64,000 nt of DNA from Heyndrickxia sporothermodurans (lineage in GTDB: Bacteria > Bacillota > Bacilli > Bacillales > Bacillaceae_C): NCBI GenBank assembly GCA_018333075.1, contig BORH01000008.1:124001-188000 (forward strand). Reading direction: 5' to 3'. The position numbers and the translations under genes were made by a program. Positions 40,696 to 49,494 of the stretch are shown here, one piece after another. Each line of letters begins with the position of its first letter. Position 1 is the stretch's first letter. The notes under the pieces were generated by a model. The model made no database searches, was not told where the DNA came from, and saw only the letters and a list, made by a program, of their open reading frames with translations.

Positions 40696-41446
40696 AGCAA
40701 ATTTTCGCAGGGAGTATATTTATCTTAAAAGGTATCTTCCTAATACAATAAGTGAGCTTATTACCTTCTATGCTATTTTTCTATTTCTATTCTTTGGTAT
40801 TCAAATTGTAGGCGATCCATCTACGATTGAAACAAATGTTCAAAACACAATTGTTAATTACTTATTTTGGTTCTTAGCGATGTCAGTCATGCAAGGAATA
40901 GGCTGGAGTATTATGAACGAAGCACAGCTTGGTACACTTGAACAACTATATATGTCACCTATGGGAGCTTGGAAAATATTATTATCGAGAATTGTTTCTA
41001 CAACTATTTTGCAGCTGGTTATGATTGTCATTCTTTTATATGTATCAATGCTAACAACTAATACATGGCTCAATATTGATGTTCTTTCAATTTTTCCGGT
41101 TCTTATTTTTACTTTAATAAGTATGATTGGTGTAAGTTTTATGATTGCTGGTTTAGCTATTATTATTAAACAAATCAACTCTTTTTTGCAAATCTTTCAA
41201 TTTATATTAATGGGTATAACATTTGCTCCGCTATCTAGCATGCCCTATTTGACAATTCTTCCAGTTGTTAAAGGGGTAGATTTATCAAGAAGCATTATGA
41301 TTCATCATTCAAACTTAGCTGATTTTACTTTTGGTGATTATTTTTCTTTAATAATGAATTCAATTGTATATCTACTGTTAGGGATCTTCGCATTTAAACG
41401 CTGTGAGAGAATCGCAATGACTAAGGGAGTATTAGGGCAGCATTAA
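40673..41446 (+). CDS. ABC-2 type transporter, permease
   Basis: Membrane subunit of the exporter, 257 residues with six hydrophobic segments (starting ELITFYAIFLFLFFGIQIV and ending near NSIVYLLLGIFAF). The central stretch EAQLGTLEQLYMSPMGAWKI is the coupling region typical of ABC-2 permeases. An AAGGGGGAAG site lies inside the end of the ATPase gene, whose reading frame it overlaps by 23 bases, showing tight translational coupling. Confidence 0.85.
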   Translation: MKLLYLFKANFRREYIYLKRYLPNTISELITFYAIFLFLFFGIQIVGDPSTIETNVQNTIVNYLFWFLAMSVMQGIGWSIMNEAQLGTLEQLYMSPMGAWKILLSRIVSTTILQLVMIVILLYVSMLTTNTWLNIDVLSIFPVLIFTLISMIGVSFMIAGLAIIIKQINSFLQIFQFILMGITFAPLSSMPYLTILPVVKGVDLSRSIMIHHSNLADFTFGDYFSLIMNSIVYLLLGIFAFKRCERIAMTKGVLGQH

Positions 41447-41507
41447 TGGAAATTCATACATTTTTTGATTAAAAAATATCACAAAGCTAAAAATGGTAAA
41501 ATATTTC

Positions 41508-41537
41508 TTGCATTAACAAGGAAATTCGTTGTAATAT
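41508..41537 (+). promoter_or_regulatory. SigA promoter of the T-box/argS unit
   Basis: TTGCAT (41508-41513), 18-bp spacer, TAATAT (41532-41537), about 30 bases before the start of the T-box structure. Confidence 0.6.
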
Positions 41538-41564
41538 ATATAAAAATTTTAAAAAAATCATGGA

Positions 41565-41785
41565 TGAAGAGAGTAGTTTATCGAAAAACGTTCAAGCGAG
41601 CTAGGGTTGGTGGAAGCCTAGTATGGAACGATAAATGAAGCGCACTTCGGAGATGCTTGTCTGAATTTAGTAGGATTAGCCGGGAACCCCCGTTAAGAGG
41701 AAAGTGGTCAATGATTTGAACAAGTAGAGTGGTACCGCGGGTTTAGCTCGTCTCTTATTTTTATAAGAGATGAGCTTTTTTATTT
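41565..41785 (+). ncRNA. T-box riboswitch (leader of argS)
   Basis: Uncharged-tRNA-sensing leader that allows read-through when charged tRNA is scarce. The diagnostic T-box AGAGTGGTACCGCGG is at 41726-41740 and stem I elements (GGTTGGTGGAAGCCTAG, GAAGCGCACTTCGG) are upstream. The terminator stem AGCTC-TCTCTTAT with ATAAGAGA-GAGCT (41745-41776), followed by Ts, competes with the antiterminator. The likely specifier codon is CGC (41641-41643), an arginine codon followed by A, consistent with the downstream argS; this was fitted by eye. Confidence 0.93.
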
Positions 41786-41844
41786 CTTTAAGTGAAAATC
41801 TTACAAAAATAAATATTCATTTTTTAGTAAAAGGAGGAGTAATT

Positions 41845-43530
41845 GTGGATTTAATATCAATATATGCAAAACAATTAGGTGAGATATTACAAGGCAAGTT
41901 AACGAAGGAGGAAATTTATCAATTAATTGAAGTTCCTAAAAATCAGCTTCTTGGTGATTTAGCATTTCCATGTTTTCGGTTAGCAAAAACAGAAAGAAAG
42001 TCACCAATCGAAATTGCCAAGCAATTATCTGGAGAAATCCAAGCTAAGGAATTTATAAAAGTGGAAGCGATAGGTGGATATGTGAATATAACCTTTTCGC
42101 CAAAAGAACTGGGACAGTCTATAGTTACGAAAATTCTAAGAAAAGAAGCGGATTATGGGCAATCAAATATAGGAAATGAAAAGACTGTCGCTTTAGATAT
42201 GTCATCACCAAACATTGCTAAACCATTTTCGATGGGTCATTTACGCTCAACTGTTATTGGAAGTGCCATTGCCAATCTTGCCATTAAATGTGGCTATCAT
42301 ACAGTGAAAATAAATCATATTGGTGACTGGGGGACCCAATTTGGAAAATTAATAGTTGCTTATCAAAAATGGGGCAATGAAGAACAGGTCAAAATGAATC
42401 CAATTGGAGAATTGTTTAAGCTGTATGTTAAATTCCACAAAGAGGTTGAACAAGAACCGCAATTAGAAGACGAAGGTAGAGCAGCTTTCAAAAAATTAGA
42501 ATGTGGCGATGAACAATATTTAAATCTCTGGGAGTGGTTCCGCCGTGAATCTTTGAGAGCATTTATGACAATTTATGATTTACTAGGAGTAGAATTTGAC
42601 TCTTTTCAAGGTGAGGCTTTTTATAATGACAAAATGGAAGAGATTATTCATTTGTTAAGTGAACATAAACTTTTAGAAGTATCTGAAGGTGCTGAAGTAG
42701 TAAGGCTTGATGAATATGAAATTCCACCTTGTTTGATAAAAAAATCAGATGGTGCAACATTGTATGCTACGAGAGATTTAGCGGCAGCTTTATATCGTAG
42801 TCAAGAATATAAGTTTGATGAAGCATTGTATGTCGTAGGGCAAGAGCAAGCCATTCATTTTCAACAGGTGAAGGCTGTTTTGAAAAAGCTTGGATACGAT
42901 TGGGCAGAGCAAATGAAACATATTCCATTTGGTTTATATTTGCAAGATGGAAAGAAAATGTCTACCAGAAAAGGAAGAGTGATTCTACTTGAAGCTGTAT
43001 TAAATGAGGCAATTAACCTTGCTAAGAGAAATATTTTGGAGAAAAATCCTAAGATTCCAAATGCAGATGAGGTAGCCAATGCAGTAGGAGTTGGAGCAAT
43101 CATTTTTCATGATTTAAAAAATGATCGAATGAATAATATAGAATTTTCATTGGAGGAAATGCTTACTTTTGAAGGGGAAACAGGTCCATATGTTCAATAT
43201 ACAAACGCAAGAGCAAACTCCATTTTAAGAAAATATTCAAAAGATCAATTTGAATTTAGTGGTCTAACTGATATCGAAAGCTGGGATATTGTGAAGTTGT
43301 TAAATCAATTCCCTGATGTAATTGAGAAATCGTATAAACAATATTCACCATCGATTCTAGCTAAATACTTAATTCAAATCAGTCAATCATTTAATAAATA
43401 TTATGCAAGGGTTAGAATTTTAGAGGAGGGCGACAGTCTGGTTTCAAGAGTATCCCTAGTAAAGGCTGTTACCATCGTTTTAACAGAAGGACTTCGTTTA
43501 TTAGGCATTAAAGCACCAAAGGAAATGTAA
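41845..43530 (+). CDS. argS: Arginyl-tRNA synthetase
   Basis: Charges tRNA-Arg with arginine; 561 residues, close to the standard length. The class I motifs are SPNIAKPFSMGHLRSTVIG (HIGH) and GKKMSTRKG (KMSKS). The N-terminal Add1 domain and the C-terminal anticodon-binding domain are complete. The start is GTG at 41845, behind AAAGGAGGAG; the longer frame from 41770 begins within the T-box terminator. It is controlled by the T-box above. In B. subtilis argS is at another locus with ywiB, so this placement is lineage-specific, and it may not be the only argS copy. Confidence 0.95.
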   Translation: MDLISIYAKQLGEILQGKLTKEEIYQLIEVPKNQLLGDLAFPCFRLAKTERKSPIEIAKQLSGEIQAKEFIKVEAIGGYVNITFSPKELGQSIVTKILRKEADYGQSNIGNEKTVALDMSSPNIAKPFSMGHLRSTVIGSAIANLAIKCGYHTVKINHIGDWGTQFGKLIVAYQKWGNEEQVKMNPIGELFKLYVKFHKEVEQEPQLEDEGRAAFKKLECGDEQYLNLWEWFRRESLRAFMTIYDLLGVEFDSFQGEAFYNDKMEEIIHLLSEHKLLEVSEGAEVVRLDEYEIPPCLIKKSDGATLYATRDLAAALYRSQEYKFDEALYVVGQEQAIHFQQVKAVLKKLGYDWAEQMKHIPFGLYLQDGKKMSTRKGRVILLEAVLNEAINLAKRNILEKNPKIPNADEVANAVGVGAIIFHDLKNDRMNNIEFSLEEMLTFEGETGPYVQYTNARANSILRKYSKDQFEFSGLTDIESWDIVKLLNQFPDVIEKSYKQYSPSILAKYLIQISQSFNKYYARVRILEEGDSLVSRVSLVKAVTIVLTEGLRLLGIKAPKEM

Positions 43531-43570
43531 AAAAAAGAGGGTGCCCCTATTGATTTAGGGACCACCCTCT
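43531..43570 (-). terminator. Terminator between convergent argS and CNNM gene
   Basis: AGAGGGTG (43536-43543) pairs with CACCCTCT (43563-43570) with CCCTA/TAGGG inside. The A6 run at 43531-43536 supplies the T-tract on the - strand, so it mainly ends the CNNM transcript. Confidence 0.75.
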
Positions 43571-43571
43571 A

Positions 43572-44927
43572 TTAAAGTGCAGCTTCTGAATTTGGAATAG
43601 GAAGTTGTGGCTGCAGCTTAATATCTTGTGTAAGTTTTTTCTTCACTTCAATATACTTCACATGAAGGTCTTCCATCTCTTTAATTATGAAGTCAAAGTT
43701 CTCATATTCAATGATATCGCCTTGCTTGGCTTCATAATTTTCTGTTAAGACCCAACCACCGATCGTATCTACATCCTCATCGTTAATATTTAAACTTAGA
43801 AGAGTGTTTACTTCAGATACTAGCACTTTTGAATCGATAATATAATGATTCTCCTTGACCTTTCTGATCAATGGGATTTCATCCATATCGAATTCGTCAC
43901 GGATTTCACCAACAATTTCTTCTATTATATCTTCAACTGTAACAAGACCGGAAGTTCCACCATATTCGTCAATTAAAACTGCCATATGGATTCTTTCCTT
44001 TTGCATCATTAAAAGCAATTCTTGTATAGGAATCGTATCAATTACCCGTATAATAGGGCGAATATATGAATTAAGTGTCGGTTTTGATAATTTATCTTTA
44101 CTTAATAAGTCGGTTAATAATTCTTTGGCGTTAACCATTCCGACGATATGGTCCTTATCTCCATCAATCACGGGGTAACGTGTAAAACGTTCCTCACGTA
44201 TGATTTGTAAAAGCTCGTCAAGTGTGTCCTCTTTTGAAAGAGATGTAATTTCTGTTCGAGGAACCATAATTTCTTTTGCAATTCGATTATCGAATTCAAA
44301 TATTTTATTTACATATTTAAACTCAGATTGGTTTATTTCACCGCTTTTATAGCTTTCGGATAGGATAATTCGCAATTCTTCCTCCGTATGTGCAAGATCA
44401 TTCTCACTTGTAGGCTTCAGTCCAAAAACTTTCGTCACAAGTTGAGCCGATGAATTCAATAACCAAATAAATGGAAACATGATACGGTGGAACCAAATAA
44501 GTGGTCGAGCAATAATCAAACTGATAGACTCAGCCTTATGAATAGCAAATGTTTTCGGTGCTAATTCTCCAATAACTACATGCACAAAGGTAATTAATGC
44601 AAATGCGAGAACAGTTGAAATCACATGCACAGAGGCTGCTGGTATATGAAGGTAAGAAAATACAGGTTCTAATAATTGAGAGACTGTCTTTTCCCCAATC
44701 CAACCTAAGACAAGAGAGAGAATGGTTATTCCTAGCTGACAGGTTGATAAATATTCATCTAAATTAGAAAGAATCTTTTTGGTTGCCAGAGCGTTTTTGC
44801 TACCCTCTTCAATAAGCTGATCAATACGTGAACTTCTAACCTTAACAATTGCAAATTCCGAAGCTACAAAAAATGCAGAAAGTGCTATTATTATAAAAAC
44901 AAGCACAAGCCTAAATATGTCGTCCAA
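43572..44927 (-). CDS. CNNM/CorC-type transporter (DUF21-CBS-CorC), copy 1
   Basis: Integral membrane protein of 451 residues, with an N-terminal DUF21 membrane domain (about 1-190, beginning IFRLVLVFIIIALSAFFVASEFA), a CBS pair (about 205-325: IMVPRTEITSL, FTRYPVIDGD, MAVLIDEYGGTSGLVTVED) and a C-terminal CorC/HlyC domain. The family includes Mg2+ exporters such as S. aureus MpfA; older labels call it hemolysin. The start is TTG at 44927, fixed by an in-frame TAA two codons before it. Its strong Shine-Dalgarno lies 39 bases upstream with a hairpin between. merR precedes it as the first gene. Confidence 0.9.
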   Translation of the reverse strand: MDDIFRLVLVFIIIALSAFFVASEFAIVKVRSSRIDQLIEEGSKNALATKKILSNLDEYLSTCQLGITILSLVLGWIGEKTVSQLLEPVFSYLHIPAASVHVISTVLAFALITFVHVVIGELAPKTFAIHKAESISLIIARPLIWFHRIMFPFIWLLNSSAQLVTKVFGLKPTSENDLAHTEEELRIILSESYKSGEINQSEFKYVNKIFEFDNRIAKEIMVPRTEITSLSKEDTLDELLQIIREERFTRYPVIDGDKDHIVGMVNAKELLTDLLSKDKLSKPTLNSYIRPIIRVIDTIPIQELLLMMQKERIHMAVLIDEYGGTSGLVTVEDIIEEIVGEIRDEFDMDEIPLIRKVKENHYIIDSKVLVSEVNTLLSLNINDEDVDTIGGWVLTENYEAKQGDIIEYENFDFIIKEMEDLHVKYIEVKKKLTQDIKLQPQLPIPNSEAAL

Positions 44928-44973
44928 ATAAGTTTACCTATCCCGTATAATGAACGAGATAGGAGTCACCTCC
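44928..44973 (-). promoter_or_regulatory. Structured leader: Shine-Dalgarno, hairpin, TTG start
   Basis: On the - strand GGAGGTG (44967-44973, overlapping the merR stop), 3 bases, then a 9-bp stem CCTATCTCG/CGGGATAGG with one wobble and a 9-base loop (44937-44963), then 9 bases to TTG 44927. Folding the hairpin reduces the spacing from 39 to about 12 bases. Confidence 0.55.
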
Positions 44974-45383
44974 TATGTTGATAATTGTTTAATAGATTGT
45001 AATAAACATGTACTTTCAGATAAAAGCTTCTTGTAAAATGCTTCCTTTTCTTCTCGGTTCAGATTTTGCGTTGCTGAAATTAAATCGGAAAGTTCATTAT
45101 TTAACTGTTTGATTTGATGATGAATGAAATCAATACGTTGTAAAACTATACTTTCGTCTAGTGAAACGCCTTTTTTAATTTCAAGTTTTTTGCGAATCGT
45201 ATCAAGAGGTAGGGACAGCTTTTTACAATCCTCGATGAACTTTAAGTCATCTAATGCATCTGTTTCATAAATTCGATAGTTTGATTTCGAACGGTTAGCC
45301 TGTAAGAGACCAATACTTGTATAGTAATCTATCGTTCTTTTAGAAACATTTGCTAACAATGCTAGTTCCCCAATACGGTACAC
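44973..45383 (-). CDS. MerR-family transcriptional regulator
   Basis: A 136-residue regulator: N-terminal winged helix (RIGELALLANVSKRTIDYYTSIGLL; YRIYETDALDDLKFI) and a dimerisation helix. There is no Cys pair as in metal-sensing CueR/MerR, so the effector is unknown. The start is GTG at 45383. It lies immediately before the CNNM gene, so it may control CNNM expression in the same operon. Its promoter (45424-45452) has a normal 17-bp spacer rather than the 19-20 bp typical of MerR targets. Confidence 0.85.
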   Translation of the reverse strand: MYRIGELALLANVSKRTIDYYTSIGLLQANRSKSNYRIYETDALDDLKFIEDCKKLSLPLDTIRKKLEIKKGVSLDESIVLQRIDFIHHQIKQLNNELSDLISATQNLNREEKEAFYKKLLSESTCLLQSIKQLST

Positions 45384-45423
45384 AGCCCCATCTAATCACC
45401 CCTTAACATAATAGTTATACATA

Positions 45424-45452
45424 ATTATAGAAAAAATAAACCGTACAGTCAA
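45424..45452 (-). promoter_or_regulatory. SigA promoter of merR-CNNM
   Basis: On the - strand TTGACT (45447-45452), 17-bp spacer, TATAAT (45424-45429), about 40 bases before merR. The motif GTACAGT just inside the spacer end recurs at 45503-45509. Confidence 0.75.
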
Positions 45453-45536
45453 ACGTGATACTTTTTGTTGAAACTCCTTAACATAATTTATGGTGGTGTA
45501 TTGTACAGTATTCTTATTTATTCGCTATAGCTAAGC

Positions 45537-46733
45537 TTAATTTTTTGAAGAAAACATGTATTCTTTATGGTAAAAACGGATACTGAAGATGAGTCCTAAA
45601 GCTAACATATTTCCCATCAGTGAACTCCCTCCGTAGCTAATAAATGGAAGCGGGATTCCTGTGATTGGGAGTACTTGTATGGTCATTCCTATATTTTGAA
45701 ATACATGAAAGGTGATCATGCAAATAATTCCTACACAAATATATGTGTTGAAAGGTGTTTTCGTTAAAAGAGCTGTTTTGGTTATATGATAAATTAATAT
45801 AAAAAATAAACAGATGACAATACTAGCGCCAATAAATCCATATTCTTCTCCAATCACACTAAAAATAAAATCAGTATGTCTTTCCGGTAAATACACTTCT
45901 TTTTTAAAATAACCTTTTCCAGTTATTTCACCTGAACCAATAGCACTCATAGATAAAAGAAGATGCCAACTTTCATCGGGAAAATTTTCAGGGTAGAGCC
46001 AAGCATAAATACGATCAAACTGATAAGCCTTTACTTTCAAGTATTTAACTAGAAAATCTGGAGCCCAAATAACAAAATATAAAATGGTTCCACCCATTGC
46101 TATTATTGTCGAATATAATGGAAGGATAATTTTCCAGGTAATCCCTGAAATAAGTACTAGGCCAGCTACTATAGCAATAAAAACCAATCCAGTTCCTAAG
46201 TCTGGCTGAAGCATAATTAATCCCAAAGGAAGGGCTGTAATCATTCCTATTTTTAAAAGAAGGTAAAGATCGGTTTTTATTGTTTTATTAACAACTTTTT
46301 CATTATGAGAGGCAATGGTGCTACTTAATGCCAAAATCAAAAAGGTTTTCATAAATTCCGAGGGCTGAATTTGTCCTAAACCAGGTAATACATACCAACT
46401 GGTCGCACCGTTCCGTTTTGGTACTAAGCAACCAGAATCGATACAATGAGGTGCTAAAATCAGTCCGAGTAACAATAAGATGCCAATGCCATAAAAATAA
46501 AAAGAGAGTTTTCGATACTGGCTAGGATCAAAAATGAGGGACAACCCAATGATTGTTAATCCAATTACATACCAAAAACCTTGTTGCAGGACAAAATTCC
46601 CCTTATATTGCGAAGAGGATTGTGCACTTGAAATTGACACGCAGCTTACAATAAAAAATAAAAATAATAGCAATACTAATGTCCAATCTATCTTATCCAA
46701 AAATTTTTGCTGTTTATTTCCCAACGATTTCAC
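45537..46733 (-). CDS. RodA/FtsW/SpoVE-family protein
   Basis: Peptidoglycan glycosyltransferase of the SEDS family, 398 residues with about ten membrane segments. It polymerises lipid II together with a partner penicillin-binding protein. Conserved blocks are QPDLGTGLVFIAIV, LLSMSAIGSGEITGKGY, LPERHTDFIFSVIGEEYGFIG and GIPLPFISYGGSSL, the last being the SEDS signature. The N-terminus (KFLDKIDWTLVLLLF) is most RodA-like. The start is GTG at 46733 with a weak site. It lies between the two CNNM genes; no direct partner gene is adjacent. Confidence 0.88.
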   Translation of the reverse strand: MKSLGNKQQKFLDKIDWTLVLLLFLFFIVSCVSISSAQSSSQYKGNFVLQQGFWYVIGLTIIGLSLIFDPSQYRKLSFYFYGIGILLLLGLILAPHCIDSGCLVPKRNGATSWYVLPGLGQIQPSEFMKTFLILALSSTIASHNEKVVNKTIKTDLYLLLKIGMITALPLGLIMLQPDLGTGLVFIAIVAGLVLISGITWKIILPLYSTIIAMGGTILYFVIWAPDFLVKYLKVKAYQFDRIYAWLYPENFPDESWHLLLSMSAIGSGEITGKGYFKKEVYLPERHTDFIFSVIGEEYGFIGASIVICLFFILIYHITKTALLTKTPFNTYICVGIICMITFHVFQNIGMTIQVLPITGIPLPFISYGGSSLMGNMLALGLIFSIRFYHKEYMFSSKN

Positions 46734-46874
46734 CTAATTTCTACTTAAACACTTCTAAATAAACTTTTTCATATGTCCTTCCTTAGGAAAATGACAATTA
46801 TAAAAAGTCTTTATCAGTTATTAAGACGGATGAATGATAGAAAAGGTTTCCTTTTTCCTATCGATTATAGGGAT

Positions 46875-48170
46875 TTATGGAATTTTTTTCACTTCGACAT
46901 ATTGGACATGGGATTGTTCAATATCAGTAACGATAAATTCAAATTCATCAGAAATAATTGAATCCCCTTTTTTTAGATCATATTTTTTTGTAAGCAGCCA
47001 GCCGCCAATCGTATCAATTTCTTCATCATATATGTGAGTTCCTAGTAAATCGTTTACCTCCTCTATCAATACTTTTCCATCTAAAATATAGTGTTTTTCA
47101 TTTAATTGTCGTATAAGTGGGATCTCATCAGAATCGAATTCATCACGGATTTCTCCAACTATTTCTTCTAGAATATCCTCAACCGTAACTAAGCCTGCTG
47201 TACCTCCATATTCATCAAGAAGAATAACCATATGTGTTCTATCTTTTTGAATTTTTGATAAAAGTCCTTTAATAGGAACAGTTTCAATTACTCTGGAGAC
47301 GGGTTTAATATATTTTTCAATTGGATTGTCTTGGAGACATTCTTCGAAAATACAATCCGTTAAAAGCTCTTTAATATTAATTAGTCCGATGATTTTATCC
47401 TTATCACCATCTGTAACAGGGTAACGTGTGAATTTCTCTACTTTCGCTATTTCTAAAATTTCATCAATTGTTGCTTTTCTTTCTAAAGTAACCATTTCTG
47501 TACGGGGTACCATAATTTCCTTTGCTATGCGATTATCAAATTCGAAAATATTATTTACATACTTATATTCAGATTGATTGATTTCCCCACTTTTAAGGCT
47601 TTCAGATAATATGATTCTAAGCTCCTCCTCAGAAGGAGCTATTTCACTAGCATCTACTGGTTCGATTCCAATTAGTTTTACGACAATTCGAGAAGATTGA
47701 TTTAATAACCAAATAAATGGATACATCAATCGATTAAACCAAATAAGCGGTTTAGCCACAAATAAAGTAATTGCTTCCGTTTTTTGAATTGCAAACGTTT
47801 TAGGAGCTAGTTCACCTAATACCACATTAAAAAAGGTAATCAATAAAAAAGAAACAATAAATGAAAGAATATTTGAAAGTGAAGTAGGAATACGTAACAT
47901 TTCAAAAATAGGTCTTAGGAAAACTTGTACAGTTGGCTCCCCTAACCAGCCGAGTATAAGTGATGTAACAGTAATCCCTAATTGGATTGCAGATAGATAA
48001 CTGTCAAGATTGGAAATAACTTTTTTAGCATTTAAGGCAGTTGGATTTCCTTCTGCCATTAATTGATCAATTCTGGAAGTTCGCACGCGAACAATAGCAA
48101 ATTCAGAGGCGACGAAAAATGCCGTGATGGCAATCAGTAATATAATGATGAAAAGATTTAATATAGGCAT
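46875..48170 (-). CDS. CNNM/CorC-type transporter (DUF21-CBS-CorC), copy 2
   Basis: Paralogue of the gene at 43572-44927 with the same three-domain plan: DUF21 (about 1-190), CBS pair (IMVPRTEMVTL; FTRYPVTDGDKDKIIG; MVILLDEYGGTAGLVTVED) and CorC domain; 431 residues. The shared blocks indicate an ancient duplication around rodA. A role in Mg2+/divalent export is inferred from the family. The ATG at 48170 is fixed by an in-frame TAA four codons upstream. GGAGGTG lies 30 bases before it, with a small hairpin between, as in copy 1. Confidence 0.9.
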   Translation of the reverse strand: MPILNLFIIILLIAITAFFVASEFAIVRVRTSRIDQLMAEGNPTALNAKKVISNLDSYLSAIQLGITVTSLILGWLGEPTVQVFLRPIFEMLRIPTSLSNILSFIVSFLLITFFNVVLGELAPKTFAIQKTEAITLFVAKPLIWFNRLMYPFIWLLNQSSRIVVKLIGIEPVDASEIAPSEEELRIILSESLKSGEINQSEYKYVNNIFEFDNRIAKEIMVPRTEMVTLERKATIDEILEIAKVEKFTRYPVTDGDKDKIIGLINIKELLTDCIFEECLQDNPIEKYIKPVSRVIETVPIKGLLSKIQKDRTHMVILLDEYGGTAGLVTVEDILEEIVGEIRDEFDSDEIPLIRQLNEKHYILDGKVLIEEVNDLLGTHIYDEEIDTIGGWLLTKKYDLKKGDSIISDEFEFIVTDIEQSHVQYVEVKKIP

Positions 48171-48207
48171 AATTATGTCTTAATTTAACGTAAGACAAAG
48201 CACCTCC
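48171..48207 (-). promoter_or_regulatory. Structured leader: Shine-Dalgarno, hairpin, ATG start
   Basis: On the - strand GGAGGTG (48201-48207), 4 bases, a 6-bp stem GTCTTA/TAAGAC with an 8-base loop (48177-48196), 6 bases, then ATG (48168-48170). The hairpin brings the effective spacing from 30 down to about 10 bases. The same order is seen at the paralogue. Confidence 0.5.
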
Positions 48208-48540
48208 TGACATGAATGGTTTATAAATAATGTTCCCGAAAATAATACAGAATACTTACAATAATTTAGAGATGTAAATGTAAACTTCACGTAAAGAAAT
48301 TGCAATAAAATAAATGAGGATTTATTTAAAGAATTTGGTAAAATAAGAATATCGAAGATCTTTTCTTGAATTTTGCAGTTTTAAAGTAAATAACTTAGAT
48401 AAAACCGTATTCAACCTTTGGGGGAAGGGTATTTTAAGAAAAGATGCTATTATATTAATCATAGTTATTATACACATCTTAGAAGTAGCAAAAGTATTGT
48501 AAAATAGCCCTTTCAAAATGGACTTATTTACAGTTTCAAT
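48171..48540. other. 370-bp divergent region between CNNM copy 2 and the gene at 48541
   Basis: Holds the CNNM structured leader and AT-rich DNA. No convincing SigA promoter was found for either direction; a TAAAAT element lies near 48499. No small gene was found. Confidence 0.4.
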
Positions 48541-49368
48541 ATGGTGAAGCTGTTTTTTTACGTATCCCCATTTGAAGATACTTATTCGGAGGGAACTCAA
48601 TTGAAAAATCGTATAGCGAATCGGGGAATCATCTACGCTCATATGAATGCTGTTGATCACTATGTTATTTCTTATGGGATTGAATTTCACGAATTCTGTC
48701 AGGCTTTTTCAGATCTTTCTAATCTATTATTGCTTCGTCATAAATTTGAGGATGGGAATTTTAATTTACACACTTTACTGGACTATGTCGAATCGGAATC
48801 CATTCAAAGAATTATCGAAGATGATGTATACAGTTATGGAGATTTCTGTTGGTTAGATTTTGATGATGAAGAAGCACTGAATCGTTTAGATGGTCAAGAG
48901 ATTGCAGAACTATTGTATTTAAGCCATATTAAAACACATCTTAGACTTCCTTTCTATCGGAAGCTAAACAATCGCTTTGCATATTTGTCACATGATGACG
49001 GCTGGTTTAATAAAATTTACTATCGAACGTTTGATGATTTTTATACAGCTCTTGGTGTTTCCATTTCAAGCAAGCTAAATGAGAAAGGTGAGAAAACCTT
49101 CTTCGGGCTAAAAAAGAAAAAAGAAATTCCATTTATTCCAATTGAAATTCTCTATCCATTTATTGAAGAGATGAAGGAAGGAATGATAATTTCAATTGAA
49201 AGGGCAGTACATACAAGAACAACAGTTGAAATCCCTATTTGGGTTATCGGTGATTATTATGATATGGACGAAATGCTTGATGAATATGAGTTCCTGAATA
49301 GCCGACCTTTAGATGGAAAAATCGTGTTCGATCGAAAAGCAAAAGAATGGAAAGCATTTGTTAAATAA
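48541..49368 (+). CDS. Hypothetical protein, family not recognised
   Basis: A 275-residue soluble, acidic protein with no signal peptide and no membrane segment. The N-terminal block contains VSPFEDTYSEGTQLKNRI and DHYVISYGIEFHEFC; the middle is rich in Asp and aromatic residues (YGDFCWLDFDDEEALNRL; LSHDDGWFNKIYYRTFDDFY); the C-terminus has EEMKEGMIISIERAV and IWVIGDYYDMDEMLDEYE. I cannot assign a family or activity. An in-frame TAG at 48505 leaves ATG 48541 as the only start, yet no Shine-Dalgarno precedes it. It is monocistronic, with a terminator about 125 bases downstream. Confidence 0.75.
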   Translation: MVKLFFYVSPFEDTYSEGTQLKNRIANRGIIYAHMNAVDHYVISYGIEFHEFCQAFSDLSNLLLLRHKFEDGNFNLHTLLDYVESESIQRIIEDDVYSYGDFCWLDFDDEEALNRLDGQEIAELLYLSHIKTHLRLPFYRKLNNRFAYLSHDDGWFNKIYYRTFDDFYTALGVSISSKLNEKGEKTFFGLKKKKEIPFIPIEILYPFIEEMKEGMIISIERAVHTRTTVEIPIWVIGDYYDMDEMLDEYEFLNSRPLDGKIVFDRKAKEWKAFVK

Positions 49369-49494
49369 TCTTCCTATCGTAAAATTTTTTGTTGTTATTT
49401 GCTTTTGTTATAAAAATTAAAAAAATTTAAGTAATAATGCATTAACCCTATAATTTAGCTACGACTCCTGCAATTTTATACGGAGAAACTTAAA

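Noticed and set aside
44973-45383. MerR gene as a CueR-type copper regulator
   Set aside because: It lacks the cysteine pair required for metal binding in CueR-like proteins, so no metal specificity is claimed.
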